Assembly: GCA_015680685.1 (NCBI GenBank)
Contig: MNCI01006164.1
Location: forward strand, 2,649 to 66,648
Direction of reading: 5' to 3'
Source: Gnetum montanum
Taxonomy: Eukaryota; Streptophyta; Gnetopsida; Gnetales; Gnetaceae
Length of the DNA: 64,000 bases
Of this stretch, positions 10,653 to 22,438 are shown in pieces; position 1 is the first letter of the stretch, and each line of letters starts with the position of its first letter. Position numbers and translations under genes: made by a program. The notes under the pieces are model-generated. The model saw nothing but the letters and a program-made list of their open reading frames with translations, was not told the origin of the DNA and searched no databases.

Positions 10653-13600
10653 ACATGCTCCCAATGTGGAAATAACATGCTCCCAATGTGGAAGCCACGA
10701 AGACAAGATTTAAACACTCCATGTACTCCAACATTGCTCAGACATGCCAATGTAGAAGGTTGAAGGGCCAACGTAGAAGATCTACCCCTAGCATGGACAC
10801 CTTCCCCTCATTACTATTTATAGTAAATAGAATGGCCATGGGGGTTTGACACTTACTATATATGGTAACCCCCAAATTTTGGCACCTACCCCACCTGAAG
10901 TGTAGCAAAAAATTGTAGCTAATTTGCAACCAAACCAGAGTTAAGTTGCAGCAAAAATTAAGGCCAAAAACCTATAAAAGCTAAACCCCAACACCATTTC
11001 AAGGTTTGACACTTTTACGATTCCACATATTTGGCAGTTGGACCCCCTTTGCACTCACACACTTTGGCATTTTTGGCATGTATTTTTGCATTCAAGAGCT
11101 TTGAACACACACAAAGCCTCTTGAATCGCTAGCATGGAACCTCATTTTTGGGCAATTGCTTCCCCCCATAGCAATTTTTGCCTCCATATCCATTATTACA
11201 CCCCCCCCCCCCTGTAACACCCAACATTATAGATCTGGTGTAAGGAGTAGCAAAGGTTCAAAAGCATTGGGAGTTGTGGAGCAATAGATTCCAAGCCCCC
11301 ATTGAAGTGAACCCCCTTGCTATCCCAAGCACATTTTTGTACACATTTCTCAAACTCATTATTTATTATTTTTAAATAAAGTTTAAGGTTTCTAGTTTTG
11401 TGTGCAATTTGCATTTACTTCTACTTTTTTCAGATTTGTAATCTTTGCATTTTTATTTTTAAAATCTTGTTTATCCTTCTCTCAGTCCCTAGGCAATCAA
11501 CTGGACCATCCAAGGTACCCTGAATCCCATTTTTTGGAGGCCTTGGGGATTTAGGGTTAAAGTTGTTGCACTGAGATCTTTGGTTTTCTAACAACCAAAG
11601 TTTTTAGTCGCTACACATCTCCTAGTAGAGTGGCCCCCACAAGGACCCTCATGAGCATCTTAGAGGATGTGTAGTTGGTCATCATTAGGAACACACCAAC
11701 GAATTAGAGCATTAGCACACACCTTATAAAGGTGTTCATTGATGTCCGTGAAGCGTTTGATCTTATGAAGAAACTGTTATTTCTTCCTACGGTCTAACTC
11801 TCGTGGCATCTCTTGAGTGAGAAGATAAGTGAGAATGCCATCATACCATGTAGGTTCATTGGGCACTTCATTTATTGCACCAACAAAGAGGAGTTCATTA
11901 GGAAATTGATCAGAAAGTATACTCTCCTCCTCTTTGTTGTCCCATTGCAACGAAGACAAGTGGTTAGCAATCATATTCTTGGTTCCCTTTCAATCTACCA
12001 TTATTAGATATAACTCCTACAAAATCACAAGCTCATCATCAGTTTTTTCATCAAGAAGTGAATTGCACTATGGTCTGTGTGCATGAGGACCTTGTATCCA
12101 AGCACATAGTGCTTGAATTTCTCCAAGGCATACACCACCACCATCAATTCTTTCTCTATTGTGATGTAGTTGAGATGTGAATCCACAATGCTTTGGATTG
12201 TGCAGTGGATGTAGTAATGACGTTTCTGATCATCCAACTATGTGAACATGACTTCCAAAGCATAGTTAGATGCATCCGTCATGATGTGAAATGGTTTGGA
12301 TCAGTTAGCTACTTGTAGAATTGGATTTCTATAAGCTTTTGCTTGAGGTTTTGGAATATCTTTTTGCATTCCTTGGTCTAGATAAATAGAGGATCTTTCT
12401 TTGTTAGCTCCACCAATGATTTAGTGATATGAGAGAAATTCTTTATGAATCACCGGTATTAGCCAATGTGACCAAGGAATGATCGGACATCTTTGATAGT
12501 TTTTTGTTGGTGGGTTATTCCTTGGATGACCTTTATTTTCTTAGGGTCCACCTCAATCCTTGCTTGTGAGATTCTATGTCGTAAGACAATGCCATTCTAG
12601 ACCATCAAATGGCTCTTTTGCCAATTAAGTGGAAGGTTGGTCTCCACACACCTTTTTAGCACTTGCAAAAGGTGGTCTAGTGTTTGCTCAGATGTAACGT
12701 CATAGGTGGAGAATTCATCCATGAAGACTTTCATTTCACTACCAATTTTCTATTGAAAAATGCTAAGGTCAAGGCATTAGAAAGTTGTAGGGGCAATGCA
12801 CATACCAAATGACATCTTTCTATATGCAAAAGTCCCCTACAAACTTGTAAATGTGGTTTTGGCCTAATCTTTCGGTGCTATCTAAATTTGGTTATAGCCA
12901 TTATAACCATCTAGAAAGCTGTAAAGGTAATGCCTAGAAATGGTGTCCAACACCTAATCGCCAACTCTCCCCAATTGATTTCACTTTGTTCATAAGAGAG
13001 TTGGTGATGGATATGCTCCACTTATCCATGTTCTCCACATAAGATCTTGTGAGGCCCTTAGTTGGTTCCATCCACATTTTTTATCTAGCCTCATTTTTAG
13101 TTGTTAGCCACCAAGTGTCCTCTTGTTTAGTGGTTGCTGCATATAGGCATCTTTAAACTTCTGTAATATTTGCACACTAACTACATGCCTTAAGTGATGT
13201 GCTCTTGATGCTTTATAGTTTTTGCATGTAGTGCCACCCTCTGTCAGTATATACAATGCATGGAACTCTCTTCTTCTCAAATTTTTCAAAGTCATTTTCT
13301 TTGAAAATGTCCAAGGAGAGGCCTTTGATTCCCAACCTTGTATCTATAGTGCTTAGCCATGCCATTCTATGATGATAGGAAAGTTACCTTTGCTATTCTC
13401 CACATGGATTACTAGGAAATTAGCAAGATATTACCATCCATAGAGGGTGGTCATGATGTCTTCCCTTAATCCCAAAGGAACAATGATGGATTGGTTTGTC
13501 AAATTTAGTCTAATGTTGCTCTTTTTCAAGGGACAGAGGTTGTAGGCTTTACACATTTCTTGTAAAATTAAGTTAACTTTGGAACTAGAGTCCAAAAGAG

Positions 13601-13766
13601 ACTTACATTGTTCATTTTTAACAATTTGTAAGTAGATAAGAGGACTCCTAGGATCATATCTCTTCATGTGAAGATGACCAGCCTTAATCCAACTATGACT
13701 ACATGGGTCAACATGACAATGTGCAACTAGGGAGCACTTTGGCATGATAGGAGGGTTAATAGCCAT

Positions 13767-15220
13767 AGGTATTTGTGAGGGCTTCGTGGGACTGTTGGTT
13801 CTAAAGAATGATCTTTTATAAGGCTTGGATTTAGAACCACTCGACTGAGGAGTTAGCTATAAGTTTACAACTCTCATAACATTTCTTTGCTATGGTTGGG
13901 CAGGTATCTCACCTTGCATGGATGGAGTAGGTGACAAATGAGTTGAAGGTGTAGGTGTAGGAGTAAAAGAGTGTTTAGGAGAATAGTAGGAAAATGGGGA
14001 ATCCCCCCTTGAAAATTTTGCTTTGTTGTATTCATGAGGGTAATAGTCATGTGGGAAGGAAGCATGATTGGAAGAGTCACATGGAGAGATGGGTTGCTAA
14101 ACCTGTATGGATCTAGTTGGTGATAAGTGTACTACTGCCTTAGAGGTGGCATACCCCACAACTATGGGTGTTTCCATTGCTAGTATTATTCCTAAGGTTG
14201 AGGTGGCACTCCACTTAGAGATAGTAAGCTTGTTGGTGGAACTGTTGCTAATAGCTGCCTTGGGGATAAGGTAACCTTCTAGGTGCTTACTGTTTTGCAA
14301 GTCTAGGAATTAAAGCATAAACTCCAAATTCCTTTAAGTGTGATACAATAGGGAAATATCCCTTGGGATGCTCATATTGGCATATGTCATAACCATCATT
14401 ATTGGACTCAAAATCTACAACCTCCTCTACTACTGAAGCTTTTCCCTTAGCTTTATTGTGTTTACATGTAGCCTCCTTCTTCTTCCTTTGCTCATGGTCA
14501 CTACCTCTTTGATCTCTACTTTCCTATACAATCTTTAGAGTAGTTAAAAAAATTTCATCCAAGGAGTCCCACATTTTGTTAACACTAGTTGATATTTTAG
14601 TAATAGATTTTTGGATCAGTAAGGTTTTCCTTTGCACCACTTCATCAAGTGATGCCTTTTCATTTTCATAGAAACAAACCTTCCTCTTATGGATGGAGGC
14701 GTCCTTGTTGTATTCTTTTGCACTTTCCCATTTTTTTAACTCTTCTTCCTATTTGGCCACTTGCTTAATGAGCCTTTGTATATGATGGACTCTCAACTTA
14801 GAAAATCTTCCTTGGGCATAGACCGCAAGGGTTCTGCTTGTTTCAGTTCTGAGCCCATCTATAATATGGTGCAATTGATCTCGTTGAGAGTATCCATGGC
14901 CTGGGTAGTAGTGCAACAAAGATTAGTACCTACCCATAGCTACATCCAAGGACTCATGAGTGCCTTATTTTCACCCTTGGATTTGCCTCCTCAAATTGGA
15001 TACTCTGGAGTATGTTTCATACTTTTCATTGAATAACTCTAGCATCATACTTTATCGCCAAAGAGATTTTAGTTCCAAGGACTAGTACCAACTCTCTGCT
15101 TCTTTGATGAGTATCCTTGGGAACAATTTTAGCTTTTGTCATTTTTTTTGACATTCTACAAGGCATAGACATCATGAAAGGCTTGTAGGTGGTTTTATAG
15201 ATTTGAATTATATCCCCCTT
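13767..15220 (-). pseudogene. Gag of element C, N-terminus missing
   Basis: Homologous to the Gags of A and E. From 15220 leftward one can read broken equivalents of the gag domain (GGYNSN, then AFHDVYAL) with many stops, the variable region, and a serine/proline-rich C-terminal part at 14300-13870 (STSTLGIILAMETPIVVGYA in one frame; PTPTPSTHLSPTPS in another). The start codon and about 300 N-terminal residues are lost at the junction with element E. The boundary with pol at 13767 is a working choice; the two are probably one polyprotein. Confidence 0.75.
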
Positions 15221-16132
15221 TGATGAGTCATCATTGGTTGGCTACATCGACAAGGCCTTGTCGATGAGGCCTCATCGATGCATCTTTCCCTATGTCGACA
15301 AGGCCCCAATGATGTAGTGTATATTTATCGCCTATAAATACATGCCTACCAACCACATTTATGACAATCTAGATTATAGTAGTAGTTAAGCTCTTGCATT
15401 TTTCCATTTGAAAGTTAGAATTTTTTCCCTCAAGTGCTCATAGTAGGAGTCATCGAGTGTACAGATCTTTATTCAAGCATTGTTGTACCTAAGCACAACA
15501 CTATGTATAGCAATAAAGACAAGCTTTCTGATAAACCTTATAGCACTTTGGATAGATTAGCTATTTTATTTATCCATTCAATGTTTTCGATTATTTGTTA
15601 ATTATTCTCAATTATTTTGCAAATATTTTCTAACAATTGAGTTAATGAGGTTATTAAGCTAGATAAATTAAATACATAAGTATGACTGCTTCAAGTGTAA
15701 CATGTATTCACTTGGTAATCCTAGTAGCGTTATTGCTTGGTATGCCTAGTAGCATAATGCTTAGTTGCCTAGTAGCGGATACATAGGTTCAGGATGTGTA
15801 TGGAAAGTGGGAATGGATACTTATGTTATGATTAGTTAAATGCTAGTAAATTAGTTAATTTAGATTAGTTAATCAAATTACTTTTATTCATATTTGAGCA
15901 TCGATCTATAAAACATAAAATATTGATAAAAATCGAATGCCTCCATTACACTTAACCATACCAACAAATGTCACAAGTGTAATTGGGAAGACAACGATTG
16001 ACCTTCAGGCTAGATTCACTTCCTAAAGGGCTAGTGCATTGGAAACAACGAATTCCATCAAATTTGACCAAGTCACATGTGAACGCTTTATGATTCATAT
16101 GGCTGGATGTAGAGGTACCTCGTTTGTCATCA
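15221..16132 (+). repeat. 5' LTR of element E
   Basis: 912 bp, TGATGA...TCATCA. U3 is about 120 bp and contains two overlapping perfect palindromes, 22 bp at 15245-15266 (core AAGGCCTT) and 18 bp at 15261-15278 (core GAGGCCTC). A TATA box (CTATAAATAC) follows at 15341-15350. AATAAAG lies at about 15511-15517. The R-U5 part is long (about 750 bp). Confidence 0.88.
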
Positions 16133-16152
16133 TTGGCACTGTTGCTAGGGAC
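16133..16152 (+). other. Primer binding site of element E
   Basis: TTGGCACTGTTGCTAGGGAC directly follows the LTR end. It is a decayed tRNA-Asp complement: the changes from the copy in element A are C-to-T or G-to-A. Confidence 0.8.
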
Positions 16153-16291
16153 TTTTGTTTGTGGAACGTGCACTATTTAGGTCTAAGCAAATATCACTAA
16201 TATTGTTGTACGAACCTAAAGGTCCATATCATTCCCACTATACATAAAAAATTATAAAAAGCACACTGACAATTTCATTTTGTTTTGCAAA

Positions 16292-18719
16292 ATGTCTTCT
16301 TCTTCTTGCAAGCCTGAAGATACTAAACCACTGGTCCCACAAGAATGAAAGGTGATATACACTCATCCAGATGAGTTTGTATCAAATTTCACCTTCATCC
16401 TACATTAGGATGAACAAATGTGATGGCTTGATATGGAGGGAAATGTGATCTTTCCCCTCAATAGATCTGTGCCCAGAATGCTATTTAAAACCCTTAAGAA
16501 GTTGGGCATAGTAGATCTTCATGAAGAGTACATTGTGGATGGATATGACACTCAGAATTACTATCTGACTGAAACACAATGTAAGCAAGATAAATGTTAG
16601 GAGAAACTCCATGAAGCTACAAAGGGAAAACATTACACTAACCCCTTATTCCTATTAGATCAAGAGAACAACAAGGATCCTCCCTTGGAAGGTTCTCAAC
16701 ATGAAGATTTTCCACCCCTTGCTACTGATGGTGAGGGTTTGAACCTGACCCTGGGATCAACTATTCATAAACCAGGGTCAGGAATGAGTGATAGCCAAAG
16801 TAGGGACTTGATTAAACATTGAAGTAATATGGGATCTAAGGATGGTGATCATAATAAGCATAAGAGTGGTGGTGGACATCACAGTGGTAGTGGTGGTCCA
16901 CCTTCCTCTTCATCCTCTTCATCCAATTCCAAACATTCTTCTTCATTTGACAGTTCTTATGGAAGTCACCGTCGAAACAACTGTGATGAAGATGATCTAT
17001 AAAATAATAATAACCGTGAAGGCCATCAAAATTGAGGGGGTGGCTGAAACCATCATTGACATCATCAACGTAGCGATGATGATGAACCTTTGTTGGCAAC
17101 TTGTAGTATGCTTAACATTGCGAAGGTAGTGAAAATCCTGATTAGGCATATGAAGGATAATCAGATCAAGCACCTAGATATGAATAATATCCCAAGATTT
17201 GAGGGGGGATACAATTTTAATCCACAAACACATCTACAATATTTTCAAGATGCTTGTGCTTTACAAAACATAGAGAATGAGTGATAGAAACTCAAGCTTT
17301 TTCCAAGGACACTCATTAAGGAAGCTGAAAGTTGGTATCGGTCCTTAGAGCCGAAATCTATTTGAAGATGGAGTACCATGTTAGAATTGTTCAATGACAA
17401 ATATCAAATGTACTCCAGAGTGTCTAACCTAAGAAGGCAAATCTAAGGCTGGAAACAAGGAGGACATGAACCCTTGGATGCTGCCATGGGTTGATACTAT
17501 TCACTCCTACACTGGTTCCTAGGCCATGGTTACTCTCAGAGGGAACAACTTCACCACATCATAGATGGACTCAAAGTAGAAACAAGAAGAACCCTTGGGA
17601 TGTATGCCCAAGGAAGATTGTCTGAAATGATAAGTCATTAGATCCAAAGGTTAATTGAGTAGGTAGCAAATGAAGAAGGTGAGCTATGAAAAAGGGAGAG
17701 TGTTGAAGAGTATAACAGGGACCCTTCCATCTAAAATGAGAGGTCTGATTTTGTGATGAGGAGAAGTCACCACTTGATGAAGTGGTGAACAAAAAGACCT
17801 TGCCCATCTAAAAATCTATTTATGATATTTTGGCTAAGATTGACAAGTTATGGGACTCCTTGGATGAAAAGTTTCAAACTACTTTAAAGATTGCCAAAGA
17901 ATTCAAAGAGCAACATAGTGATCATAATTGCAAGAGGTGAAAATAAGCTAAACATGCTTACCAAAGAGGTAAGGACAAAGCTGCTATAGTAGAGAAAGTT
18001 GTGGAGTTCGAATCTAATGATGAAACCAAATGTGACATCTGTCAACATGAACATTCAAAGGGTTGTTGCCTTATGGTGTCACACTTACAAGAGTCTAACG
18101 TGTACGCATTGAATCCTCTCCTAACATGTAGTCAATCTCCAGGACAATTGCCATACCCTCAAGGCAGTCCAAGATAGTTCCACCAGCAACAAAAAACTTA
18201 CTACCTAAGTGGAACTCCTCCACAACCATACGAACAATACCAATAGTGGTATCAATCACAATCATGGGGAATGCCACCACCAAGGCAGCAGTACCCTTAT
18301 AGGCAACCATATCCACATGGCTACTATGTTCAGCAACTCATCTTCCCTAGAAGTTTTGAAAGTTATGCATCATTTTAGCATCACTATTACCCTCTAGAGT
18401 ATCATTGAACACATTCACCATCTACTCGAGGGAAAAACCCATAATCATATCCTTATGATCCTTCACATTCCTCTACACCTACACGTCTAGCTTCAACTCA
18501 ATTACCTCCTGCTCCATCCATGCAAGGTAAAATTCCTCCACAACTGTAACAACAAAATTCTACAAGGGTTGTACACTCGTAACCAACTTTTCAACCACAT
18601 GGTCCAAATAATCGATTAATGAAATGACCTTTCTTTTGACCCAACAGTCCTCTTTAGCCCTCATAACCTACTTTGGCTGATCACCCTGCATCTCCAACAC
18701 CCTCATCCTCTACATCAAA
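16292..18719 (+). pseudogene. Gag of element E
   Basis: Starts at ATG 16292 (MSSSSCKPEDTKP), 160 bp after the LTR. The N-terminal region is recognisable (YTHPDEF, NVIFPLNRSVPRMLF, YYLTETQ). The gag domain is at about 17140-17450 (FEGGYNFNPQTHLQYFQDAC, LFPRTLIKEAESWY). A nucleic-acid-binding knuckle of the form CX2CX3HX4C (CDICQHEHSKGCC) is encoded at 18031-18069. A P/Q/Y-rich tail follows. In-frame stops are many, typically where the sister copies have W or Q. The gag-pol boundary given is approximate. Confidence 0.85.
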
Positions 18720-21700
18720 TACTTTTGAGTGCCCTTCATACCAAGTGCCACCTAGGATCCATAGTGTAATGTTAACCCATGTTGTTTTTGATTGGATTAA
18801 GGCTGGCAATATACCTAAAAAAATATCTAATTAAGGAAGTCCACTCATCTATCTACAGATTTCTAGACAAGAGCCATGTAAAGCTCTTCTTGACTTTGGC
18901 TTCGGAGTTAACCTCATCTCCCATGATATGTACAAGGCCTAGAACCTACCATCTCTTAAGAAGAGAAACATCTGTTTAGAATTAGCAAATTAGTCACTTA
19001 CTATTCATTTTGGATTAGTAAAGGACATTGCGACCATAGTCTATGGGTGGTCCTATCCTGCTAATTTTCTGGTAGTCAAGGTGGACAACTACAAAAGTGA
19101 TTTTCCCATTATTATGGGAAGGGCTTGGTTAAGCATAGTCAATGCACAAATGGGAATGAGGGACCTATCCTTAGAAATATCCAAGGAAAATGAGCTAGGA
19201 AAAATAGAGAAGAAGCGTATTCCATGCATCACGTACAGTGATAATGGGTGTAATTTCATGCAAAAGATTTGGTCCATCAAGAGCACATATATTAAGGCAT
19301 GCAATCAGTGTCCATAAGAAATTAATATTCAATGGTGTTTGTACATTGTAGCCACAAAGCAGGAGGGCACCCAGTGGTTGATAGCTGATTCAAATAGCAG
19401 CACAATATGCATGGAGCCAACTGAGAGTCTAACATGTGCATATGTTGAAGGCATGGACAAAATTAAACAAGTTCATTCCCAACTCTCTAATGAAGATGAT
19501 GATACCTGTTAGGGAGAGTTGGAGATCCTTGATCACTTCAAGCAGGAATCCTTAGAACTAAAAAATTTATTGACTAGTATGAAGTATGCATTTTTGAAGA
19601 ATGGAAAACTAGTCATCATTAATGTCAAACTTGCTCCTGAAAAAAAAAGAAAAGTTATTGAAAGTGGTAAATAAATGGTCAACAACCTTTGCTTGGTCAT
19701 AACCAGAGCTAACAAGAATTGATCCAAGGATATGCTAGCATTGCATCTACACTGACCTGGCCATGAAGCCTAGAAGGTAGCCACAAATGCGGTTGAACCC
19801 CAAATTAAAATAAATCATCAAGGAGGAGATAGAGCAACTCCTCAAGGCAAGGGTGATCTATCCAATCGTGGATAGTGAGTGGGTTAGCCCACTTGCAGCA
19901 GTATCGAAGAAGGATGGAAAATGGTGGGTTTGAATCAACTTTAGGCTGTTAAATATGGCAACATTTAAGGATCATTTTCCTTTGCTATTTATAAATCAAG
20001 TGTTAGATACATATCTGGGCATTATTATTATAATTTCATGGATGGTTATAGTGGCTATAACCAAATCCAAATTGTGCTAGAAGACCATGCCAAGACAATG
20101 TTCATAAGTCCTTGGGGGATTTTTGCATACTGTTAGATGCCATTTGACCTATGCAATGCCCCTACAACATTTCAACGCTCGATCTTGAGTATCTTTCAAT
20201 AACAAATTGGTAGTGGTGTTGAAGTTTTCATGGATGACTTTTCCACCTACAGAGGTACATTCAAGCAAGCCTTGGATTAACTTGAGCAAGTACTGAAAAG
20301 ATGTGTAGAGACAAACCTATGGCTCAGTTGGCAAAAGATCCATCTCATGGTCCAAGAAGGCATTGTGCTAGGGCACCTAATTTTGTAGAAAGGGATTGAG
20401 GTAGAACCAGAAAAGATAAGGGTTATCCAAGGAATAACATGCCAACCAGAGATCATTAAAGATGTCTGGTCATTCCTTGGACACACTGATTACTACTAGC
20501 GATTTACTGAAAATTTCTCTAAGATTGCAAAGTTGTTGGTAGAACTTACAAAGAAGGATGCACATTTCATTTAGACTAAGGAATGTGAACATGCATTCCA
20601 AAAATTAAAGGAGAAACTTGTAGGAACACCAATCCTACAGGCACGAGATTGGTCCAAACCATTCCATATCATGATAGATGCATCTAACTATGCTTTGGGA
20701 GTGGTGCTAACATATCTGGATGATAAGAAACATCCATATTATATCCATAGCATATAGAAGAAGCATTGTGGGGGCATAGTTGAATTACACCACCACACAG
20801 AAAGAATTAATGGTAGTGGTGTATGCATTAGAAAAGTTTAGACATTGTGTGCTAGGTTATAAGGTATTTGTACATATAGGCCATAGTGTAATTCGCTTCC
20901 TTATGAATAAGCTAACGATGAGTCCTTGTGTTATACGGTGGCTTGTGATCTTGCAGGAATTCAATCTTACTATGGTAGATCGAAAAGGGACCAAGAATGT
21001 TGTTGCTGAACACCTCTCTTTGCTTAAGATGGGATAACAAAGAGGAGGAAAGCCTGCTCTCTAATCAGTTTCTAGATGAACTCCTCTTTACTAGAGTAAT
21101 AAATGCACAAACACTTGAAAAAGAAATATGGTATAATGACATCCTCAAATATCTTCTTACTCAAGAGATGCCACAAGACTTGGATTTTAGGAAAAAGTAA
21201 CAATTTCTTCATTAGGTCAAATACTGCATGGAGATCAATGGAAACCTTTACAAAGTGTGTGCTGATGGCCTAATTCATTGGTGTGTCCCTGACAAAGATC
21301 AACTGTGTGTTCTCTAGGATGCTCATGAAAGACCTTACGAAGGCCATTATGTAGGAATATGCATGACCATAAAAATCATGATGGAAGAATACTATTGGCC
21401 CACAATCTTTAGGGATGCTCACCAGTTCGTCAAGTCTTGTGAATGTTGTCAACGTGACATGGGGATGATTGCTCGCATGGAAGATCCTCAATAGTCGACA
21501 TATGGGACATTGACTTCATGGGTCCCATCACACCCATTTCTAACGGGAAAGCATATATTATAATAGTAGTTGACTACTGCACAAAATGGGCAAAAGCAGT
21601 AGCCGTTACTGATTGTACATCATCCACTGTTGCCGAATTTATACAACAAAATATCATGAATAGGTTTGGGGTGTTGCTTTCACTAATTCTAATAATGGAA

Positions 21701-22438
21701 CTAATTTCACAGGTGCCACATTTAGGAAATTAATGCAACACTTAGGGGTAGAACATAAATTAACAACACCTTACCACCCCCAAGCCAACGGTCAAGCAAA
21801 GGTAACCAACTGGGAGATTACAAAAATACTAACGAAAACCATTAGCAACTATGGAAAGGATTGGAGTACAAAACTTAACTATGCTCTCTAGGCTTATTAT
21901 TCAACTTGGAAACTTCCTATTGGATATTCTCTCTATAAGTTAGTGTATGGGAAACTTCCAATGCTTCCAATTTAATCTGAGCTCTGTACACTCTCCACAG
22001 CCTGTGATCTAAACCTTGACCTAAGTTTAGCATAGAAGGAAAGATTGATCAATTTGAATGTGCTANNNNNNNNNNNNNNNNNNNNNNNNNNNNNNNNNNN
22101 NNNNNNNNNNNNNNNNNNNNNNNNNNNNNNNNNNNNNNNNNNNNNNNNNNNNNNNNNNNNNNNNNNNNNNNNNNNNNNNNNNNNNNNNNNNNNNNNNNNN
22201 NNNNNNNNNNNNNNNNNNNNNNNNNNNNNNNGAGGGACCTTATGTCATTGATCAAACCTTTTCCTCTAGGGCCATGATAATTTACAAACTTGATAGCCCA
22301 AATAAAAAGTAGTTGATCAATATCCAACAAGTCAAACCTTTCCTAAAACCAACCGCCTCAACAGATGGACAACCACATTCTATTTTTCGAATCTCCTCCT
22401 TCCAACTTAGTCATGGGGAAGATGGCCATCCATGTTGA
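18720..22438 (+). pseudogene. Pol of element E (protease, RT, RNase H, integrase)
   Basis: Protease near 18870-19200 (ALLDFGFGVNLI in place of DSG; FPIIMGRAWLSIVNA). RT about 19790-20560 with FMDGYSGYNQI and the catalytic FMDD intact at 20226-20237. RNase H about 20650-21020 (PFHIMIDASNYALGVVLT, EKFRHCVLGYKVF, RWLVILQEFNLTMVDRKGTK, VVAEHLSLL). Integrase about 21180-22320: HHCC region (HYVGICMTIKIMMEEYYWP, CECCQRD), core GPITPISNGKAYI and DYCTKWAKAVAV, TTPYHPQANGQ, and EGPYVID, a GPY-type tail motif. The reading ends in TGA at 22436-22438. A gap (22066-22231) removes part of the tail. Numerous stops and shifts make it inactive. Confidence 0.87.
22066..22231. other. Assembly gap (166 N)
   Basis: Run of N inside the integrase C-terminal region of element E, between the VLYGKLP-type motif and GPY motif. 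Confidence 0.99.

Larger units (their letters stand above)
10021..11615 (+). mobile_element. Solo LTR of another family inserted in the integrase of element C
   Basis: The insert runs from TGAAACACC to GTCGCTACA (TG...CA ends) and is flanked by CATCT at 10016-10020 and 11616-11620. Removing it and one CATCT restores alignment with integrase fragment B. It has no primer site, polypurine tract or coding sequence, so I read it as one LTR left by LTR-LTR recombination. A good TATA box (TATAAAAG, 10973-10980) points to plus orientation. Assembled length is 1595 bp, but it contains an N run and a suspicious C run, so the true length is uncertain. It shares no terminal hexamer with the TGATGA family. 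Confidence 0.8.
8899..13766 (-). pseudogene. Pol of element C (protease, RT, RNase H, integrase), split by a solo LTR
   Basis: Polyprotein of a Ty3/Gypsy element in the usual order. Protease: LLDSSSKVNLI near 13600-13560, where DSG is expected. Reverse transcriptase: about 13100-12300, with the catalytic box changed to FMDE (12725-12711). RNase H: 12237-12025 (EKELMVVVYALEKFKHYVLG, HTDHSAIHFL), ending in a NHLSSL motif. Integrase: zinc-binding part about 11800-11621, then core at 9837-9628 (DPITSMSNGKAYIIVTIDYC, FGVPCALI) and tail at 9411-9193. Positions 10016-11620 (solo LTR and duplication) must be removed to read through. The stop is TAA at 8901-8899. Many in-frame stops and shifts make it non-functional. 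Confidence 0.85.
3112..15220 (-). mobile_element. Ty3/Gypsy (Athila/Tat-type) element C, 5' end missing
   Basis: Read leftward the order is truncated gag (15220-13767), pol (13766-8899, interrupted by a solo LTR), spacer, ORF3 (6872-4199), purine tract and 3' LTR (3986-3112). The 5' LTR and the Gag N-terminus are absent: homology stops at 15220, inside the codons for GGYNSN, where the 5' LTR of plus-strand element E begins. Stops are frequent throughout, so the copy is dead. Confidence 0.85.

Noticed and set aside
10158-10771. ORFs encoding poly-Pro, poly-Gly and repeated LEVGELSPHACK peptides
   Set aside because: They are translations of the C homopolymer, the N gap and the 36-bp array in a solo LTR.
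16836-17129. His- and Val-rich ORFs on both strands
   Set aside because: Shadow frames of the Ser/Gly/His-rich part of gag in element E.
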